39,742 bases of DNA from Pseudomonadota bacterium (GCA_023428295.1 JAEYYV010000244.1:1-39742); one strand, 5' to 3'; positions 16,336 to 26,070 are shown, counted from the stretch's first letter. Translations and numbers: made by a program. The notes: a model not told the origin generated them from the letters alone.

Positions 16336-19300
16336 TCAGGCCGACGCGGTCGCGCTCGCCATCTGCGCGTTGGACGCTTTGGCGCCCAGCTTCGACAGAT
16401 TGACCGACACCAGCTTCGACACACCCGGCTCCTGCATGGTCACGCCGTACAGGTTGTCGGCGGACTCCATCGTGCGCTTGTTGTGCGTGATCACGATGAA
16501 CTGCGAGCGGTCCGTCATCTCGCGCACGAGCTCGTTGTAGCGATCGACGTTGGCCTCGTCGAGCGGCGCATCGACCTCGTCGAGGATGCAGAACGGCGAC
16601 GGCTTGATGAGGAAGATCGAGAACACGAGCGCGACGGCCGTGAGCGCCTTCTCGCCACCGGAGAGCTGGTCCACCGTGACGTTCTTCTTGCCGGGAGGCT
16701 GCGCGAAGATCTCGACGCCCGCCTCGAGCATGTCGACATCGTCGCCACCCGAGAGCGAGAGGTGCGCTTGGCCACCGCGGAACAGACGCGGGAAGACCTC
16801 CTTGAACGTGTTGTTGACGGAGGTGAACGTATCCTTGAACAGCTTGCGCGAGGTCTTGTTGATCTTGTCGATCGCGCGCTGCAGCTGATCCACGGCGCGC
16901 TCGAGATCGATCTTCTGCGCCGAGAGGAACTCGAAGCGCGTGTTGACCTCGGCGAACTCCTCGATGGCCGTGAGGTTGATGTCCGTGCCCATGCGATCGA
17001 TCAGCTCGCGCAGCTCGGTCAGGCGGGACTCTTGCTCCTCGGTGATGGACGGGCGCTGGTGGTAATCGTGGAGGATGTCCGCGACGTCGATCTGGTAGCG
17101 CTCGTCGACCTGCTGCACGACGACGTTGCGAGTCATCGTGATCTGGCCGAGGCGCAGATCCAGCTGGTTGACCTCTTGCGAGAGCTTGTCCGCGCGCGAG
17201 CGTAGATCGCGCGACGTGAGCTCGATCTCGGTCATGGCCGAGAGCCGCGCCTCGTACGCGCGGCGGCCTTCCTCGAGGAGCACGAGGTCGCCATCGCGTT
17301 GCACGCGGAGCGCCTCGAGCTCGGTGGCCAACGACTCGCATCCCTCACGGAGCGAGAGCACGCGGCGCTCGGCGTCGGCGATCTCGTTGGTGAGGCGCTC
17401 GGAGCGATGCGCGAGCTCGGCGTCGGTGCGCGCGAGGCGCAACGTGGCCGCCTCGGCGGCCGCGCGCTTCTCGCCGAGCTGGGCCGCACGGATGCGAGCC
17501 TCGGTGAGGATCTGCGCCATCTCGTCGAGACGATCGCGATGCGTGCTGACCTCGGCGACGAGATCGAGCTGCGCGCGCTCGAGGTCGGCGATGCGATCGA
17601 CCGCCGCCGTGTGGCGCTCCTGTGTGGCGGCCTCGTCGGCGGTGATGACGCGCAGGCGCTCCTCGAGCTCGAGCTGCTCGGCGTTGAGTTGCGTCAGGCG
17701 ATCACGATGACGCTCGAGGTCCGAGCGAACGCGCGCTTCGTCTTTCTCGTGGCCCATGATCGCGAGGTCGCCCTCGTGAACCTGGGTGCGCAGACCCTCG
17801 AGCGCCTTGATGACTTGCTTGAGCTCGGTCTTGGCGGTGACCAGGCGAGTCATGGCTTCGGAGAGGTCGTGCTCGAGGCGACCGACGATCTCTTGCAGGT
17901 CACGGATCTCGCGCTTCTGTGCGAGCACGCCCGAGCCTTGCGACTCGCGCGAACCGCCCGCGACAACGCCGTCTTCCTCGACGATGTCGCCATCGAGCGT
18001 GATCAGGCGATCGGTCACGCCGTTCTCGTGGAGGCGCAGCGCGACGTCGAGGTCTTGCACGACGACCGTGCGATCGAGGAGGCGACGGCCGACATCGGCG
18101 TAGCCATCCGCGAAGTCCACGAGATCGGCCATGCGACCGAGGACACCCTCGGACGCGCCGCCTGCGTGAATCAGCGCCGCATGAGCAGCCGTGAGCTGCG
18201 TGCGATCCTCGACGATGATGCCACCGCCCGAGGGGGTGCGCATCGCGTCGGACTCGCGCGACGGCTCGGCGGGCACATCATCCGCATCCGCGCTGCGATC
18301 GTCGCTGCGATCGACGCGCTCGAACGGACCGCTCGCGTTGCCCTCGCCCTCGAACGAGAACGAAGGCACGGCCGTCGCGGTGTCCGTGGGGACATCGCGC
18401 GCCGGCGCAGACACGGGCGGCGCGGCCGCAGCCGCAGCCTTGGTCGACCCCGCGAGCGGAACGAACGCGCTGCGTCCGCCTCCCCCGCTCTTCAAGTAGC
18501 CGATCGCGGCGAGGCCGATCTGCGGCTCGCTGACGAGGACGCCACCGAGGCGGTCGCCGAGCGCCGCTTCGACGGCGATCTCGAGGGTCTCGGGCGCACG
18601 AACGACGTCCGCGACGACGCCTTTGATCTCGCCGACGAGCTCCGCGCCGCCCTTCTCCATGGCCGCGAGCAGGATGTCGTCGGCGCCTTGCATGACCGCA
18701 CGCGTACCCCGCGCGAAGCCCTCGTAGCGCTCCTGGATCTCCTGCAAGGACGTGAGGCGCGAGCTGCGACGCTGCAGCTCGTTGCGCAGCGTCTCGACCT
18801 CGGCCTCGCCGCGCTGCGTCTCCTCGGTCAGCACCTCGCGACGAGCCTCGAAGCCCTCGTTCTGGCTGCCGAGATCGAGCCGCGTCTGGCGCAGCTGCAC
18901 GAGCGCGGAGTCCACGCGACGGCTCTCGCGATCGAGATCCTTCACGCGCTCCTCGTGCTGCCCCGTCTCGCCGAGCACGCGCTCGAGGCGTCGCTGCGCT
19001 TCATCGCGCCGGCGAGCGAGCGCTTCGAGCTGCGCTTGCGCGGTGCCGATCTCCGTGCGGCGCGTGCCGATCTCCACGCGCGCTTCGTCGAGGCGACCCT
19101 GCGCGTTCGCGAGCATCTGCCGGCCCTCGCCAGCCGCGGCTTCACGCGTGGCGACTTCGGCCGCTTCGCGCGCGACATCGGCCTCGAGTGCATCGAGCTC
19201 CGCCTGGCGCTGCGCGAGCTCTTCCGCTCCACGCGCCCGCTCTGCCGCGATCTGCTCGATCTCCGTGCGCGCGGCTGCGTTGCGATGATCCAGCTCTTCC

Positions 19301-20502
19301 GCCTCGCGACGCTCGAAGCCGATCTTGCTCTCGCCGAGGCGGATGCGGTTGTCGAGCTCGTGCACGACCTCCTGCACGCCGACCAACCGACGCTCCTCGA
19401 GCGACAGCTCCGCGCGCTCCGCGACGACGTGCGCGTCCTTGGCCGCCCACTCGGTGCGCGTGTCCTCGAGCTCCACGCGCGCTTCCTCGAGACGGCCCCC
19501 GACGAGGCGGGCCTCGGCGGACAGCTCGAGCCAGCGGTGCGCGCCCTTCCACAGCTCGATGTCCTTCATCTCTGCGCGGTACTTGCGGTAGCGCTCGGCC
19601 TTCTGCGCCTGGCGGCGCAGCGTGCCCATGCGCTTGTCGCGCTCGGTCACGATGTCCGAGACGCGCATCAGGTTCTGCCGCGTCTGATCGAGCTTCTTCT
19701 CCGCCGCCTTCTTCTTCACCTTGAACTTGGTGATGCCGGCGGCCTCCTCGATGATCATGCGGCGATCCGCGGGACGCGAGCTGACGATCTGGCCGATGCG
19801 GCCCTGCTCGATGATCGCGTAGGCCTTGGTGCCGACGCCGGTACCGAGGAAGAAGTCGGTCACGTCGCGCAGGCGGCACGCCGTCTTGTTGATGAAGTAG
19901 CTCGACGTGCCGTCGCGATACAGGCGGCGCGTGATGGTGACTTCCGTGTAGCGCGCGAAATCGAACTCCGGCGGCTTGTCCGCGAGGATCTCGGCGACCT
20001 CTTCCGTGGCCGACAGCGTGGGGTTGCCCTCTTTGTCGAGGAACACCGCCTTGGGTGCTTCCGCCTCGGGGGCCGGCGGCGTGCTCGCCGCGTTCTCGTC
20101 GAGCGCTTCGATCTTCTCGACCGCCTCGGCGACTGCCTCGGCCGCGGGCTCCATGCCCGCCGCATCGAGCGCGTCGAGTGCCCGCTCCGTCTCCGCCTCG
20201 TCCGAGTGCCGCGCGAGCTCGAGCGTCTCGTGAGAGAAGCCCACGTCGTCGAACGTCAGCGAGACCTCTGCCATCGGCGCGGGGCCGCGACTCTCGCTGC
20301 CCGCGAAGATGACGTCTTCCATGGCCTTGCCGCGGAGGTGCTTCGCGCTTTGCTCGCCCATGCACCAACGGATGGCGTCGACGATGTTCGACTTACCGCA
20401 CCCGTTCGGGCCGACCACGCCGGTGATCTGCTCGCTGATGTTGACGACGGCCCGGTCGCAGAACGACTTGAAACCGATGATCTCGACGCGCTTGATACGC
20501 AT
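16336..20502 (-). CDS. smc: Chromosome segregation protein SMC with head and hinge insertions
   Basis: 1388 aa, versus about 1150-1200 in most bacteria. SMC is the condensin ATPase that extrudes DNA loops. The N-terminal head has Walker A GPNGCGKSN (31-39) and the usual R-loop and YAIIEQG/GQIVSSRP segments. Long coiled coils flank a hinge near 560-840. The C-terminal head has the signature LSGGEKALTA and Walker B CILDEVDAPLDEANV near 1270-1310. Two insertions account for the extra length: an acidic Ala/Glu/Pro-rich stretch at about 92-180 in the first head, and a low-complexity stretch at about 674-757 in the hinge region. The start is ATG 20502; a TAGGGT hexamer lies at 20525-20530. scpA and scpB are not in the window. 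Confidence 0.96.
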   Translation of the reverse strand: MRIKRVEIIGFKSFCDRAVVNISEQITGVVGPNGCGKSNIVDAIRWCMGEQSAKHLRGKAMEDVIFAGSESRGPAPMAEVSLTFDDVGFSHETLELARHSDEAETERALDALDAAGMEPAAEAVAEAVEKIEALDENAASTPPAPEAEAPKAVFLDKEGNPTLSATEEVAEILADKPPEFDFARYTEVTITRRLYRDGTSSYFINKTACRLRDVTDFFLGTGVGTKAYAIIEQGRIGQIVSSRPADRRMIIEEAAGITKFKVKKKAAEKKLDQTRQNLMRVSDIVTERDKRMGTLRRQAQKAERYRKYRAEMKDIELWKGAHRWLELSAEARLVGGRLEEARVELEDTRTEWAAKDAHVVAERAELSLEERRLVGVQEVVHELDNRIRLGESKIGFERREAEELDHRNAAARTEIEQIAAERARGAEELAQRQAELDALEADVAREAAEVATREAAAGEGRQMLANAQGRLDEARVEIGTRRTEIGTAQAQLEALARRRDEAQRRLERVLGETGQHEERVKDLDRESRRVDSALVQLRQTRLDLGSQNEGFEARREVLTEETQRGEAEVETLRNELQRRSSRLTSLQEIQERYEGFARGTRAVMQGADDILLAAMEKGGAELVGEIKGVVADVVRAPETLEIAVEAALGDRLGGVLVSEPQIGLAAIGYLKSGGGGRSAFVPLAGSTKAAAAAAPPVSAPARDVPTDTATAVPSFSFEGEGNASGPFERVDRSDDRSADADDVPAEPSRESDAMRTPSGGGIIVEDRTQLTAAHAALIHAGGASEGVLGRMADLVDFADGYADVGRRLLDRTVVVQDLDVALRLHENGVTDRLITLDGDIVEEDGVVAGGSRESQGSGVLAQKREIRDLQEIVGRLEHDLSEAMTRLVTAKTELKQVIKALEGLRTQVHEGDLAIMGHEKDEARVRSDLERHRDRLTQLNAEQLELEERLRVITADEAATQERHTAAVDRIADLERAQLDLVAEVSTHRDRLDEMAQILTEARIRAAQLGEKRAAAEAATLRLARTDAELAHRSERLTNEIADAERRVLSLREGCESLATELEALRVQRDGDLVLLEEGRRAYEARLSAMTEIELTSRDLRSRADKLSQEVNQLDLRLGQITMTRNVVVQQVDERYQIDVADILHDYHQRPSITEEQESRLTELRELIDRMGTDINLTAIEEFAEVNTRFEFLSAQKIDLERAVDQLQRAIDKINKTSRKLFKDTFTSVNNTFKEVFPRLFRGGQAHLSLSGGDDVDMLEAGVEIFAQPPGKKNVTVDQLSGGEKALTAVALVFSIFLIKPSPFCILDEVDAPLDEANVDRYNELVREMTDRSQFIVITHNKRTMESADNLYGVTMQEPGVSKLVSVNLSKLGAKASNAQMASATASA

Positions 20503-20557
20503 TGTGCGGACGCAGAGTTGATCGACCCTATGACATCGAGATCTCTCTGTCGCGTGC

Positions 20558-20563
20558 TATCAC
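20558..20563 (+). promoter_or_regulatory. -10 hexamer for the 20571 gene
   Basis: TATCAC lies 7 nt before the GTG at 20571. A GGGAG directly before the GTG is too close to serve as a normal ribosome site. Confidence 0.3.
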
Positions 20564-20570
20564 TGGGAGC

Positions 20571-22274
20571 GTGCGGTTTGGGGCACTTACGATTGCGCTG
20601 ATCCTCGTCGGAGCGAGCGCGCCCGCACGATCCGCGCCAACGATCGACATTCGTGCGCAGACCCAGCTCCAGCTCGAGTCGGTCAAGCTCCGCGATAAAG
20701 GCGTCGCCGAGGTCAGCGGCCAGCTCTCCGACCGCCTCACGGGCGATGGGCTGGGTGGCCAGAGCGTCACCATCACGATCGATGGAGACTCGGTCACCGC
20801 GAGCACGCAGCCAGACGGCAAGTTCCGCGCGGTGATCGGCGTGCCCACCGGCCCCACCAAAGTCGAGCTCGGGTTTCGCGGCAGCGCGCTCCTCGATCCT
20901 ACCAGGCTCGAGACCGTCACCGATCCATCGCGCGAGCAGGTGCAGCTGTCGATCCTCGTCGATCCCGAGGACGTGATCGAAGCGACAAACGACGCAAAGC
21001 GGATCGTCGGCGTGCGCCTCACCGTCAACACGCTCGACCAGGCCAAGCTCCCCGTCGAGGTCGAGATCGGGAGCAGCACCGACACCACACTGAAGAAGCT
21101 GCGCGACGTCGAGACCGGCACCGCGTTCGTCCTCTCGCGCAAAGACGCTGGCGGCCCGGGCAGCAAGCGCGTGCGCGCGACGTTTCGCGGCGATCCCACG
21201 CGCCAGACCGCGACGACCGAGGTCACGCTCGAGATGAAGGGCGAGACGCAGACGAGCATGAAGCTGTCCACGACGAACCTCGCGTTCGAGGACGAGCTCG
21301 TCGTCACGGGCAAGGTCACCGACGACGATGGCAACGCGATGTCGCGCGTCGCGGTCACGCTCGTGTCCGGCGATCGCCGCCTCGCCCAGGGCGCCACCGA
21401 CGACAACGGCGCCTACCGCTTCGAGGTCGAAGGCGAGATCATTGGCGAGGGACAGTTCGCCATCCAGGTGCAGTCGGACATCGGCATCGCGTACCTGAAA
21501 CCCTCGCGCAGCGAGCCCGCGATCATTCGCGTCGCCGCACCGCAGCCCGTGCCCGTGAGCTACACGATCGCCGCGTTCATCGCGACCGGCCTCGCCGCGG
21601 GTGGATTCTTCCTCGCGCGCGCCAAGCCGTGGCAGAAGCTGCGCCGCGCGAAGCAGGCCGCCGAGATTCCCGCGAACGAGGGCCCGGCGGAGATCATGGA
21701 TGGCGGTCTCGTCACCAACAAGCCGAGCGTCATCTCCACGCTGCGTCGACCAAGCGACGACGGCTTCTCGGGCGTCGTCCGCGATACGGTTCGCAGCCGC
21801 CCCGTCCCCGAAGCCGTGGTCATGCTCGTGCTCGGCGATCTAGAGCGCAGCGTGCGCACGGCCGAGGACGGCAGCTTCACGATCGAGAAGCTCGCGATCG
21901 GCGAATGGAGGGCCGAGGTCGCCGCGCCCGGGCACGTGACCGAGCGCTTCGGCGTGTCCATTCCGCACCGCGGCGAGCTGCGTGGCGTGCGCGTGGATCT
22001 TGTCCCCGTTCGCGAGCGCGTGTTCCAGCTGTACCGCCACGCTGCCGAGCCCGTGCTCCCCGAGCCGCGGCTCTGGGGGGTGTGGTCGCCGCGCCAGATC
22101 GTGGACCACGTGAAGTCCAAGAAGCGCAGCCCCGCGATGAGCGACCTCACGGACTTCGTCGAGGAGGTCTATTTCTCGCCGCGCCTCGCGGCCGAAGCGC
22201 TGCTCCCGGGCGCCAAAGAACGCGTGGATCGGGCGATCCAAGAGCGGGCCGTGAAGCCGCCCGCGCAGACGTGA
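20571..22274 (+). CDS. Ig-like/carboxypeptidase-regulatory repeat membrane protein
   Basis: 567 aa from GTG 20571. An N-terminal signal peptide (MRFGALTIALILVGASAPARSA) is followed by several beta-sandwich repeats of the Ig-like or CarboxypepD_reg type (about 25-320). Two of these show the DG.aMSRVAVTLVSGDR...TDDNGAYRFEV pattern. One membrane helix lies at about 330-352. A further carboxypeptidase-regulatory domain with AEDGSFTIEKLAIGEW follows (about 400-480), then a C-terminal helical part. The repeats are binding or structural; no peptidase catalytic residues are present. It is divergent from smc by about 70 bp and precedes ftsY, whose -35 overlaps its stop codon. Confidence 0.8.
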   Translation: MRFGALTIALILVGASAPARSAPTIDIRAQTQLQLESVKLRDKGVAEVSGQLSDRLTGDGLGGQSVTITIDGDSVTASTQPDGKFRAVIGVPTGPTKVELGFRGSALLDPTRLETVTDPSREQVQLSILVDPEDVIEATNDAKRIVGVRLTVNTLDQAKLPVEVEIGSSTDTTLKKLRDVETGTAFVLSRKDAGGPGSKRVRATFRGDPTRQTATTEVTLEMKGETQTSMKLSTTNLAFEDELVVTGKVTDDDGNAMSRVAVTLVSGDRRLAQGATDDNGAYRFEVEGEIIGEGQFAIQVQSDIGIAYLKPSRSEPAIIRVAAPQPVPVSYTIAAFIATGLAAGGFFLARAKPWQKLRRAKQAAEIPANEGPAEIMDGGLVTNKPSVISTLRRPSDDGFSGVVRDTVRSRPVPEAVVMLVLGDLERSVRTAEDGSFTIEKLAIGEWRAEVAAPGHVTERFGVSIPHRGELRGVRVDLVPVRERVFQLYRHAAEPVLPEPRLWGVWSPRQIVDHVKSKKRSPAMSDLTDFVEEVYFSPRLAAEALLPGAKERVDRAIQERAVKPPAQT

Positions 22275-22299
22275 CAACCATCGGGCTCGGCCTTAGGGT
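22271..22299 (+). promoter_or_regulatory. ftsY promoter overlapping the upstream stop codon
   Basis: GTGACA (22271-22276, five of six matches to TTGACA), 17-bp spacer, TAGGGT (22294-22299), then 6 nt to the ftsY ATG at 22306. It is the best full promoter among the leaderless-type starts here. Confidence 0.6.
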
Positions 22300-22305
22300 A
22301 CGCCC

Positions 22306-23496
22306 ATGCAACCCGACGAGCTGATCAAGCTCGCCATCGCGATCGTCGTGCTGACGCTCGTGATCCTCCTTCTCCGTCACGCATCCAAGAAGAGCCAGCT
22401 CAAGGCAGGCACTGCTCGTCAACGCCTGGGCGTCGAGCCCGAGGTCGAGGCCCGCCCCAAGCGCCAGCGCAAGCGTCCGCGTCCCGGACAGCCAGACAAG
22501 CCCGCCGAGCCCGACGCACACGACGAGCCCGAGCTACCGTCGGTTCCCGAGGCCGAGGTCTCGGACGACGAAGCCGCAGCGTACAAAGCGGGCCTCGCGA
22601 AGACCAAAGGCGGCTTTGTCGCCAAGCTCGGCAAGCTGTTCGGGCGCAAGAAGATCGACGCGGCCACCCTCGACGAGCTCGAGGAGACGCTGTTCACCGC
22701 CGACATCGGCCCGCGCGCGGCCGAGCGCATCTTCACCTCGGTGAAGTCGGGGCTGTCGAAGAACGACCTCGAGGATTCGGAGAAGATCTGGGCACAGATC
22801 AAGAAGACCTCGCGTCAGATCCTCGCGGTCGACGCGCCGGCCCTCGATCTCACCAAGCACACGCCGTTCGTGCTGCTCGTGCTCGGCGTCAACGGCGTCG
22901 GCAAGACCACCACCATCGGAAAGCTGGCCAAGAAGTTTAGCGACGAGGGCAAGAAGGTCCTCCTCGCGGCGGGCGATACGTTCCGCGCTGCAGCCACCGA
23001 GCAGCTCGAGGAGTGGGGCAATCGCTCGAACGTTCCCGTCGTGAAGGGCAAGCCGCAGGGCGATCCGTCGAGCGTCATCTTCGAGGCGATCAAGCGCGGC
23101 GTCGACGAGAAGTTCGACATCGTGATCTGCGATACCGCCGGTCGCTTGCACTCGAACGCGGGCCTCATGGACGAGCTGAAGAAGATCCGTCGCGTCGCGG
23201 ATAAGGCCATGCCCGGCTCACCGCACGAGACCTGGATGGTCCTGGATGCAACGACCGGCCAGAATGCGATCTCCCAGGCCAAGACCTTCAAGGCCGACAT
23301 GGAGATCACCGGAATCGTCCTCACGAAGCTCGACGGCTCGTCCAAGGGCGGCGTCATCTTGGGCATCTGTGACGAGCTCAAGGTCCCCGTCCGTTTCGTC
23401 GGTCTCGGGGAGAAAATCGGCGATCTGAGGCCTTTCGACCCGAACGCGTTCGTCACCGAGCTGTACAGCGATGCGGTGGCGAGCGACGCCGCCTGA
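22306..23496 (+). CDS. ftsY: Signal recognition particle receptor FtsY
   Basis: 396 aa. FtsY is the GTPase that docks SRP-ribosome complexes at the membrane. An N-terminal membrane helix (about 8-24) precedes a charged Pro/Arg/Glu linker; E. coli FtsY lacks a true helix there, but many other bacteria have one. The N domain (about 95-180) and G domain follow, with P-loop GVNGVGKTTT (194-203), DTFRAAA (224-230), DTAGR (276-280), TKLDG (340-344) and FVGLGE (364-369). Length and motif order are complete. Its promoter overlaps the stop codon of the gene before it. smc lies nearby but is divergent; smc and ftsY are also neighbours in Bacillus. Confidence 0.97.
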   Translation: MQPDELIKLAIAIVVLTLVILLLRHASKKSQLKAGTARQRLGVEPEVEARPKRQRKRPRPGQPDKPAEPDAHDEPELPSVPEAEVSDDEAAAYKAGLAKTKGGFVAKLGKLFGRKKIDAATLDELEETLFTADIGPRAAERIFTSVKSGLSKNDLEDSEKIWAQIKKTSRQILAVDAPALDLTKHTPFVLLVLGVNGVGKTTTIGKLAKKFSDEGKKVLLAAGDTFRAAATEQLEEWGNRSNVPVVKGKPQGDPSSVIFEAIKRGVDEKFDIVICDTAGRLHSNAGLMDELKKIRRVADKAMPGSPHETWMVLDATTGQNAISQAKTFKADMEITGIVLTKLDGSSKGGVILGICDELKVPVRFVGLGEKIGDLRPFDPNAFVTELYSDAVASDAA

Positions 23497-23612
23497 CACG
23501 CTTCGATGGTGCGCTCGGCGGCTGTTCGCTGATGGGTTTCGCAACCTCGAGGCACCAACGCCTGTCATCCAAACCTGCGCCAACTTGTTGAGCGTGGGCA
23601 AAGGCGAGTGTT

Positions 23613-24563
23613 ATGAAGCCTCTACGAATGCGGGCATTCCATCGATCTGTCCTCGTCCTCGCATCCATCGCAACCTTGGCGGGGCCTGCGTTCGCGCAGG
23701 CGAAAAAGGGAGACGCTGCACCGGCGGAGCCCGAGCCCGAGATCGAGATGGATCCCAATGCGCCCGCTGATCCACCGGCGGACGGTGAGATCGATATGGG
23801 TGCAGAGGCGCCTCCGGGCGATCTCGCTGCCGATATGGCCGCGTCCGATGCTGCGGCGGACGCCGCGGTGAAGGCGGGCCCGGTCGCTCGCACGAAGCTG
23901 TCGTGGAAGGACATCCTCGTCGTCGTTCGCAAGCCGTTCTTGAAGGCGCGCCGCACCGAGCTGTTCCCGATGGTCGGCACCACGATGAACGACAACATGA
24001 TCCGCCACTACACGGTCGGCGGCATGCTCTCGTACTACCTGACCGACGTCCTCGCGATCGGCGTCGAAGGTCACTACTACCAGCCGTCGTTCCGCGAGCC
24101 GTTCGATCTCGTGGCTCGTCAGGCGCGCCGCCTCCCCACGGTGAACACGTACACGTGGAGCGCCGCGCTCGACTTCCACTACGTGCCGGTCTACGGAAAG
24201 TTCGCCATCTTCGACAAGAAGCTCATCACGTGGGAAGTGTTCTTCACCGCGGGTATCGGCGCGGGTCAGAGCAAGGTCGAGCCGCGTGACACCAAGTTCC
24301 CCGGCTTCACCAACCTCCTCATCCAGCCAAACGTCGGCGCGTCCATGCGCTTCTTCCTCGCGAAGTGGCTCACCGTGTCGCTCGGAATTCGCGACTACAT
24401 CTTCTACGACAAGTTCGAGCCGACCGATCGCTCGCCGACGATGAACGCCACCGCCCAACAGGCGAAGGACAATGCCGACGGCGCACTGATCAACAACGTC
24501 ATGTTCCAGGTCGGCGTCAGCTTCTGGCTGCCGACGAGCTTCGAGTACACGACCTTCCGCTGA
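23613..24563 (+). CDS. Outer-membrane beta-barrel protein, first of a tandem pair
   Basis: 316 aa. The signal peptide ends PAFAQ (about residue 29), followed by a Pro/Glu/Asp/Ala-rich linker (about 30-90). The beta-barrel region alternates in strands: YTVGGMLSYYLTDVLAIGVEG, YTWSAALDFHYVPVYGKFAI, EVFFTAGIGAGQSKV, LLIQPNVGASMRFFLAKWLTV, and a final MFQVGVSFWLPTSFEYTTFR. The layout fits the outer-membrane barrel family common in myxobacteria (recalled as the TIGR04565 type). Ligand unknown. GGCGAG about 6 nt before the ATG is a weak ribosome site. The next gene, a paralogue in shape, starts 20 bp after the stop. Confidence 0.82.
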   Translation: MKPLRMRAFHRSVLVLASIATLAGPAFAQAKKGDAAPAEPEPEIEMDPNAPADPPADGEIDMGAEAPPGDLAADMAASDAAADAAVKAGPVARTKLSWKDILVVVRKPFLKARRTELFPMVGTTMNDNMIRHYTVGGMLSYYLTDVLAIGVEGHYYQPSFREPFDLVARQARRLPTVNTYTWSAALDFHYVPVYGKFAIFDKKLITWEVFFTAGIGAGQSKVEPRDTKFPGFTNLLIQPNVGASMRFFLAKWLTVSLGIRDYIFYDKFEPTDRSPTMNATAQQAKDNADGALINNVMFQVGVSFWLPTSFEYTTFR

Positions 24564-24583
24564 GCCGAGAGGAGAAGACCCAG

Positions 24584-25438
24584 ATGAACAACAAGATCAG
24601 CGCCCCTCTCCTGCTCGCGTTCGCAGCCATCGCTGCACCGATCGCAGTCGACATCACCGAAGCCCACGCCGAGCGCCGCACCAGCGGCCTCGCCGACGAC
24701 GTCGCGGTACGTCACCGCCGTCTCCTCGTGAAGGGCCGCTTCGAGTTCGCTCCGCTCTTCGAGTCGACGATCAACGCCGACTTCCGCCACATCATCGGCG
24801 GCGGCGCGAAGCTCGAGTACCACTTCGGCGACATCCTCTCGATCGGCATCATCGGAGTCGGATCGGCGTCGCTCAACACGGGCCTCGTGAAGAAGATCGA
24901 GCCCACGCTCGAGACCACGGTCGATCCCGACACGCGCGAGCCGAGCCGCGACGAGTTCATGACTCGTCTGAACTCGATGCCGCTCCACGGCGCCGCATAC
25001 GTGAGCGTCACGCCGTGGTACGGCAAGCTCGCCGCGTTCGGACAAGCGTTCGTGGCGTTCGACTTCTACTTCCAGGCCGGCGTCGCGTTCGCGCAGCTCA
25101 AGAGCGACTGCCCGACCAACGTCTGCAACGATCCCGCGCCGGGCATGCCGACCAACAACGGTATGACGCCCGCCGACAACAACCCGAACAACGATCCGCC
25201 GCTCAACAGCGGTGGTCGCGCGGGCCTCTACCTCGGCGGCGGCATCCACGTCTTCTTGAACGACTTCATCGCGCTCGACCTCACGATTCGCGACTACGCG
25301 TTCAGCGACAACCCGTCGGGCGCGGACTTCAACGCGAACCTCGCGGTCACCAAGGACGACAACCGCTTCATCCACCACCTCTTCTTCGGTGCGGGCGTGT
25401 CGATCATGTTCCCGACCACGGTGAAGCGCACCCCGTAA
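24584..25438 (+). CDS. Outer-membrane beta-barrel protein, second of a tandem pair
   Basis: 284 aa from ATG 24584, with a strong ribosome site (GAGAGGAG). The signal peptide ends EAHAE (about residue 29). The body shares its plan with the upstream gene: RHRRLLVKGRFEFAPLFEST, an AKLEYHFGDILSIGIIGVG strand pair, VSVTPWYGKLAAFGQAFVAF, ALDLTIRDYAFSDNPSG, and a C-terminal FGAGVSIMFPTTVKRTP. A Pro/Asn-rich loop with two Cys (DCPTNVCND) is unlike the first copy. Cotranscription with the first barrel is likely, and a terminator follows at 25474. Function unknown. Confidence 0.85.
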   Translation: MNNKISAPLLLAFAAIAAPIAVDITEAHAERRTSGLADDVAVRHRRLLVKGRFEFAPLFESTINADFRHIIGGGAKLEYHFGDILSIGIIGVGSASLNTGLVKKIEPTLETTVDPDTREPSRDEFMTRLNSMPLHGAAYVSVTPWYGKLAAFGQAFVAFDFYFQAGVAFAQLKSDCPTNVCNDPAPGMPTNNGMTPADNNPNNDPPLNSGGRAGLYLGGGIHVFLNDFIALDLTIRDYAFSDNPSGADFNANLAVTKDDNRFIHHLFFGAGVSIMFPTTVKRTP

Positions 25439-25473
25439 GTGCCCGCGTCGAGACACTCGACGCCACCTCCGGT

Positions 25474-25507
25474 GACGCCCTGCCAACGAAATTGGCGGGG
25501 CGTTTCT
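25474..25507 (+). terminator. Rho-independent terminator after the barrel pair
   Basis: An 11-bp stem (CGCCCTGCCAA pairing with TTGGCGGGGCG, one G-U pair) with a CGAAA loop is followed by TTTCTGT. It lies 36 bp after the second barrel's stop. Confidence 0.75.
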
Positions 25508-25590
25508 GTATCTACGCGAAATCTTGTAGGCTCGATCGAACCTTCGATGGATCGGGCCTTGCTGAAGCACTAACGGTCGCGTTCCCCACC

Positions 25591-25968
25591 ATGCGTCGCC
25601 TCCTCGTCATCCTCGGTCTCGCGCTCGCGGTGCAGTCGTGCATCACGCCGTCGATTCCGATTCCGCCGCCGGACCCGTCGCAGATGACCTTCCAGCTCCA
25701 AGGCGATGTGGGCAACACGAGCGCGTCGTTCTCGTATCCCGCGAACGTCAACTACGAGGACTCGGTGGTGTTCGTGTTCAACCGCACGAAAGGCATCGGC
25801 GTGATCGAGACAGCGCGCGGAGATGGCAGCGTCGGTCCGACGGCGCCGGTGCGCGCGGACATCGCGGACGAGATGGTCATCTCGTTCCAGCGTGAAGACC
25901 AGACGGTGTCGACCTGTATCAAGCTGCGCGAGGGCCCGCAGAGCGGGAACCCGCCCTGCGGCTCGTGA
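25591..25968 (+). CDS. Small lipoprotein, unknown function
   Basis: 125 aa from ATG 25591. The N-terminus MRRLLVILGLALAVQSC looks like a lipoprotein signal; Gln at -2 is unusual. A Pro-rich stretch (TPSIPIPPPDPS) follows. Then comes a compact beta-rich domain (FQLQGDVGNTSASFSYP, VVFVFNRTKGIGVIETA, MVISFQRED), possibly Ig-like, with a late Cys pair (C109, C123). No family was recognised. It stands alone, 150 bp after the barrel pair and convergent with the PDZ gene. A TAGGCT hexamer at 25527-25532 could be its promoter. Confidence 0.7.
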   Translation: MRRLLVILGLALAVQSCITPSIPIPPPDPSQMTFQLQGDVGNTSASFSYPANVNYEDSVVFVFNRTKGIGVIETARGDGSVGPTAPVRADIADEMVISFQREDQTVSTCIKLREGPQSGNPPCGS

Positions 25969-26070
25969 TCGCCACCAAGGCGGTCGTCCACGACGAGCTC
26001 GCGAGCGCACGAACGCCGTGGCGGCGGAGCGCGAGTCAGCGCACCGCCGCGAAGACCGTACGCCTGGTGG

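Noticed and set aside
17299..20601. 1100-codon plus-strand open frame opposite smc
   Set aside because: The translation mirrors smc codons in a GC-rich genome (Leu/Arg/Glu/Asp-rich, no domain), while the minus strand encodes a complete SMC.
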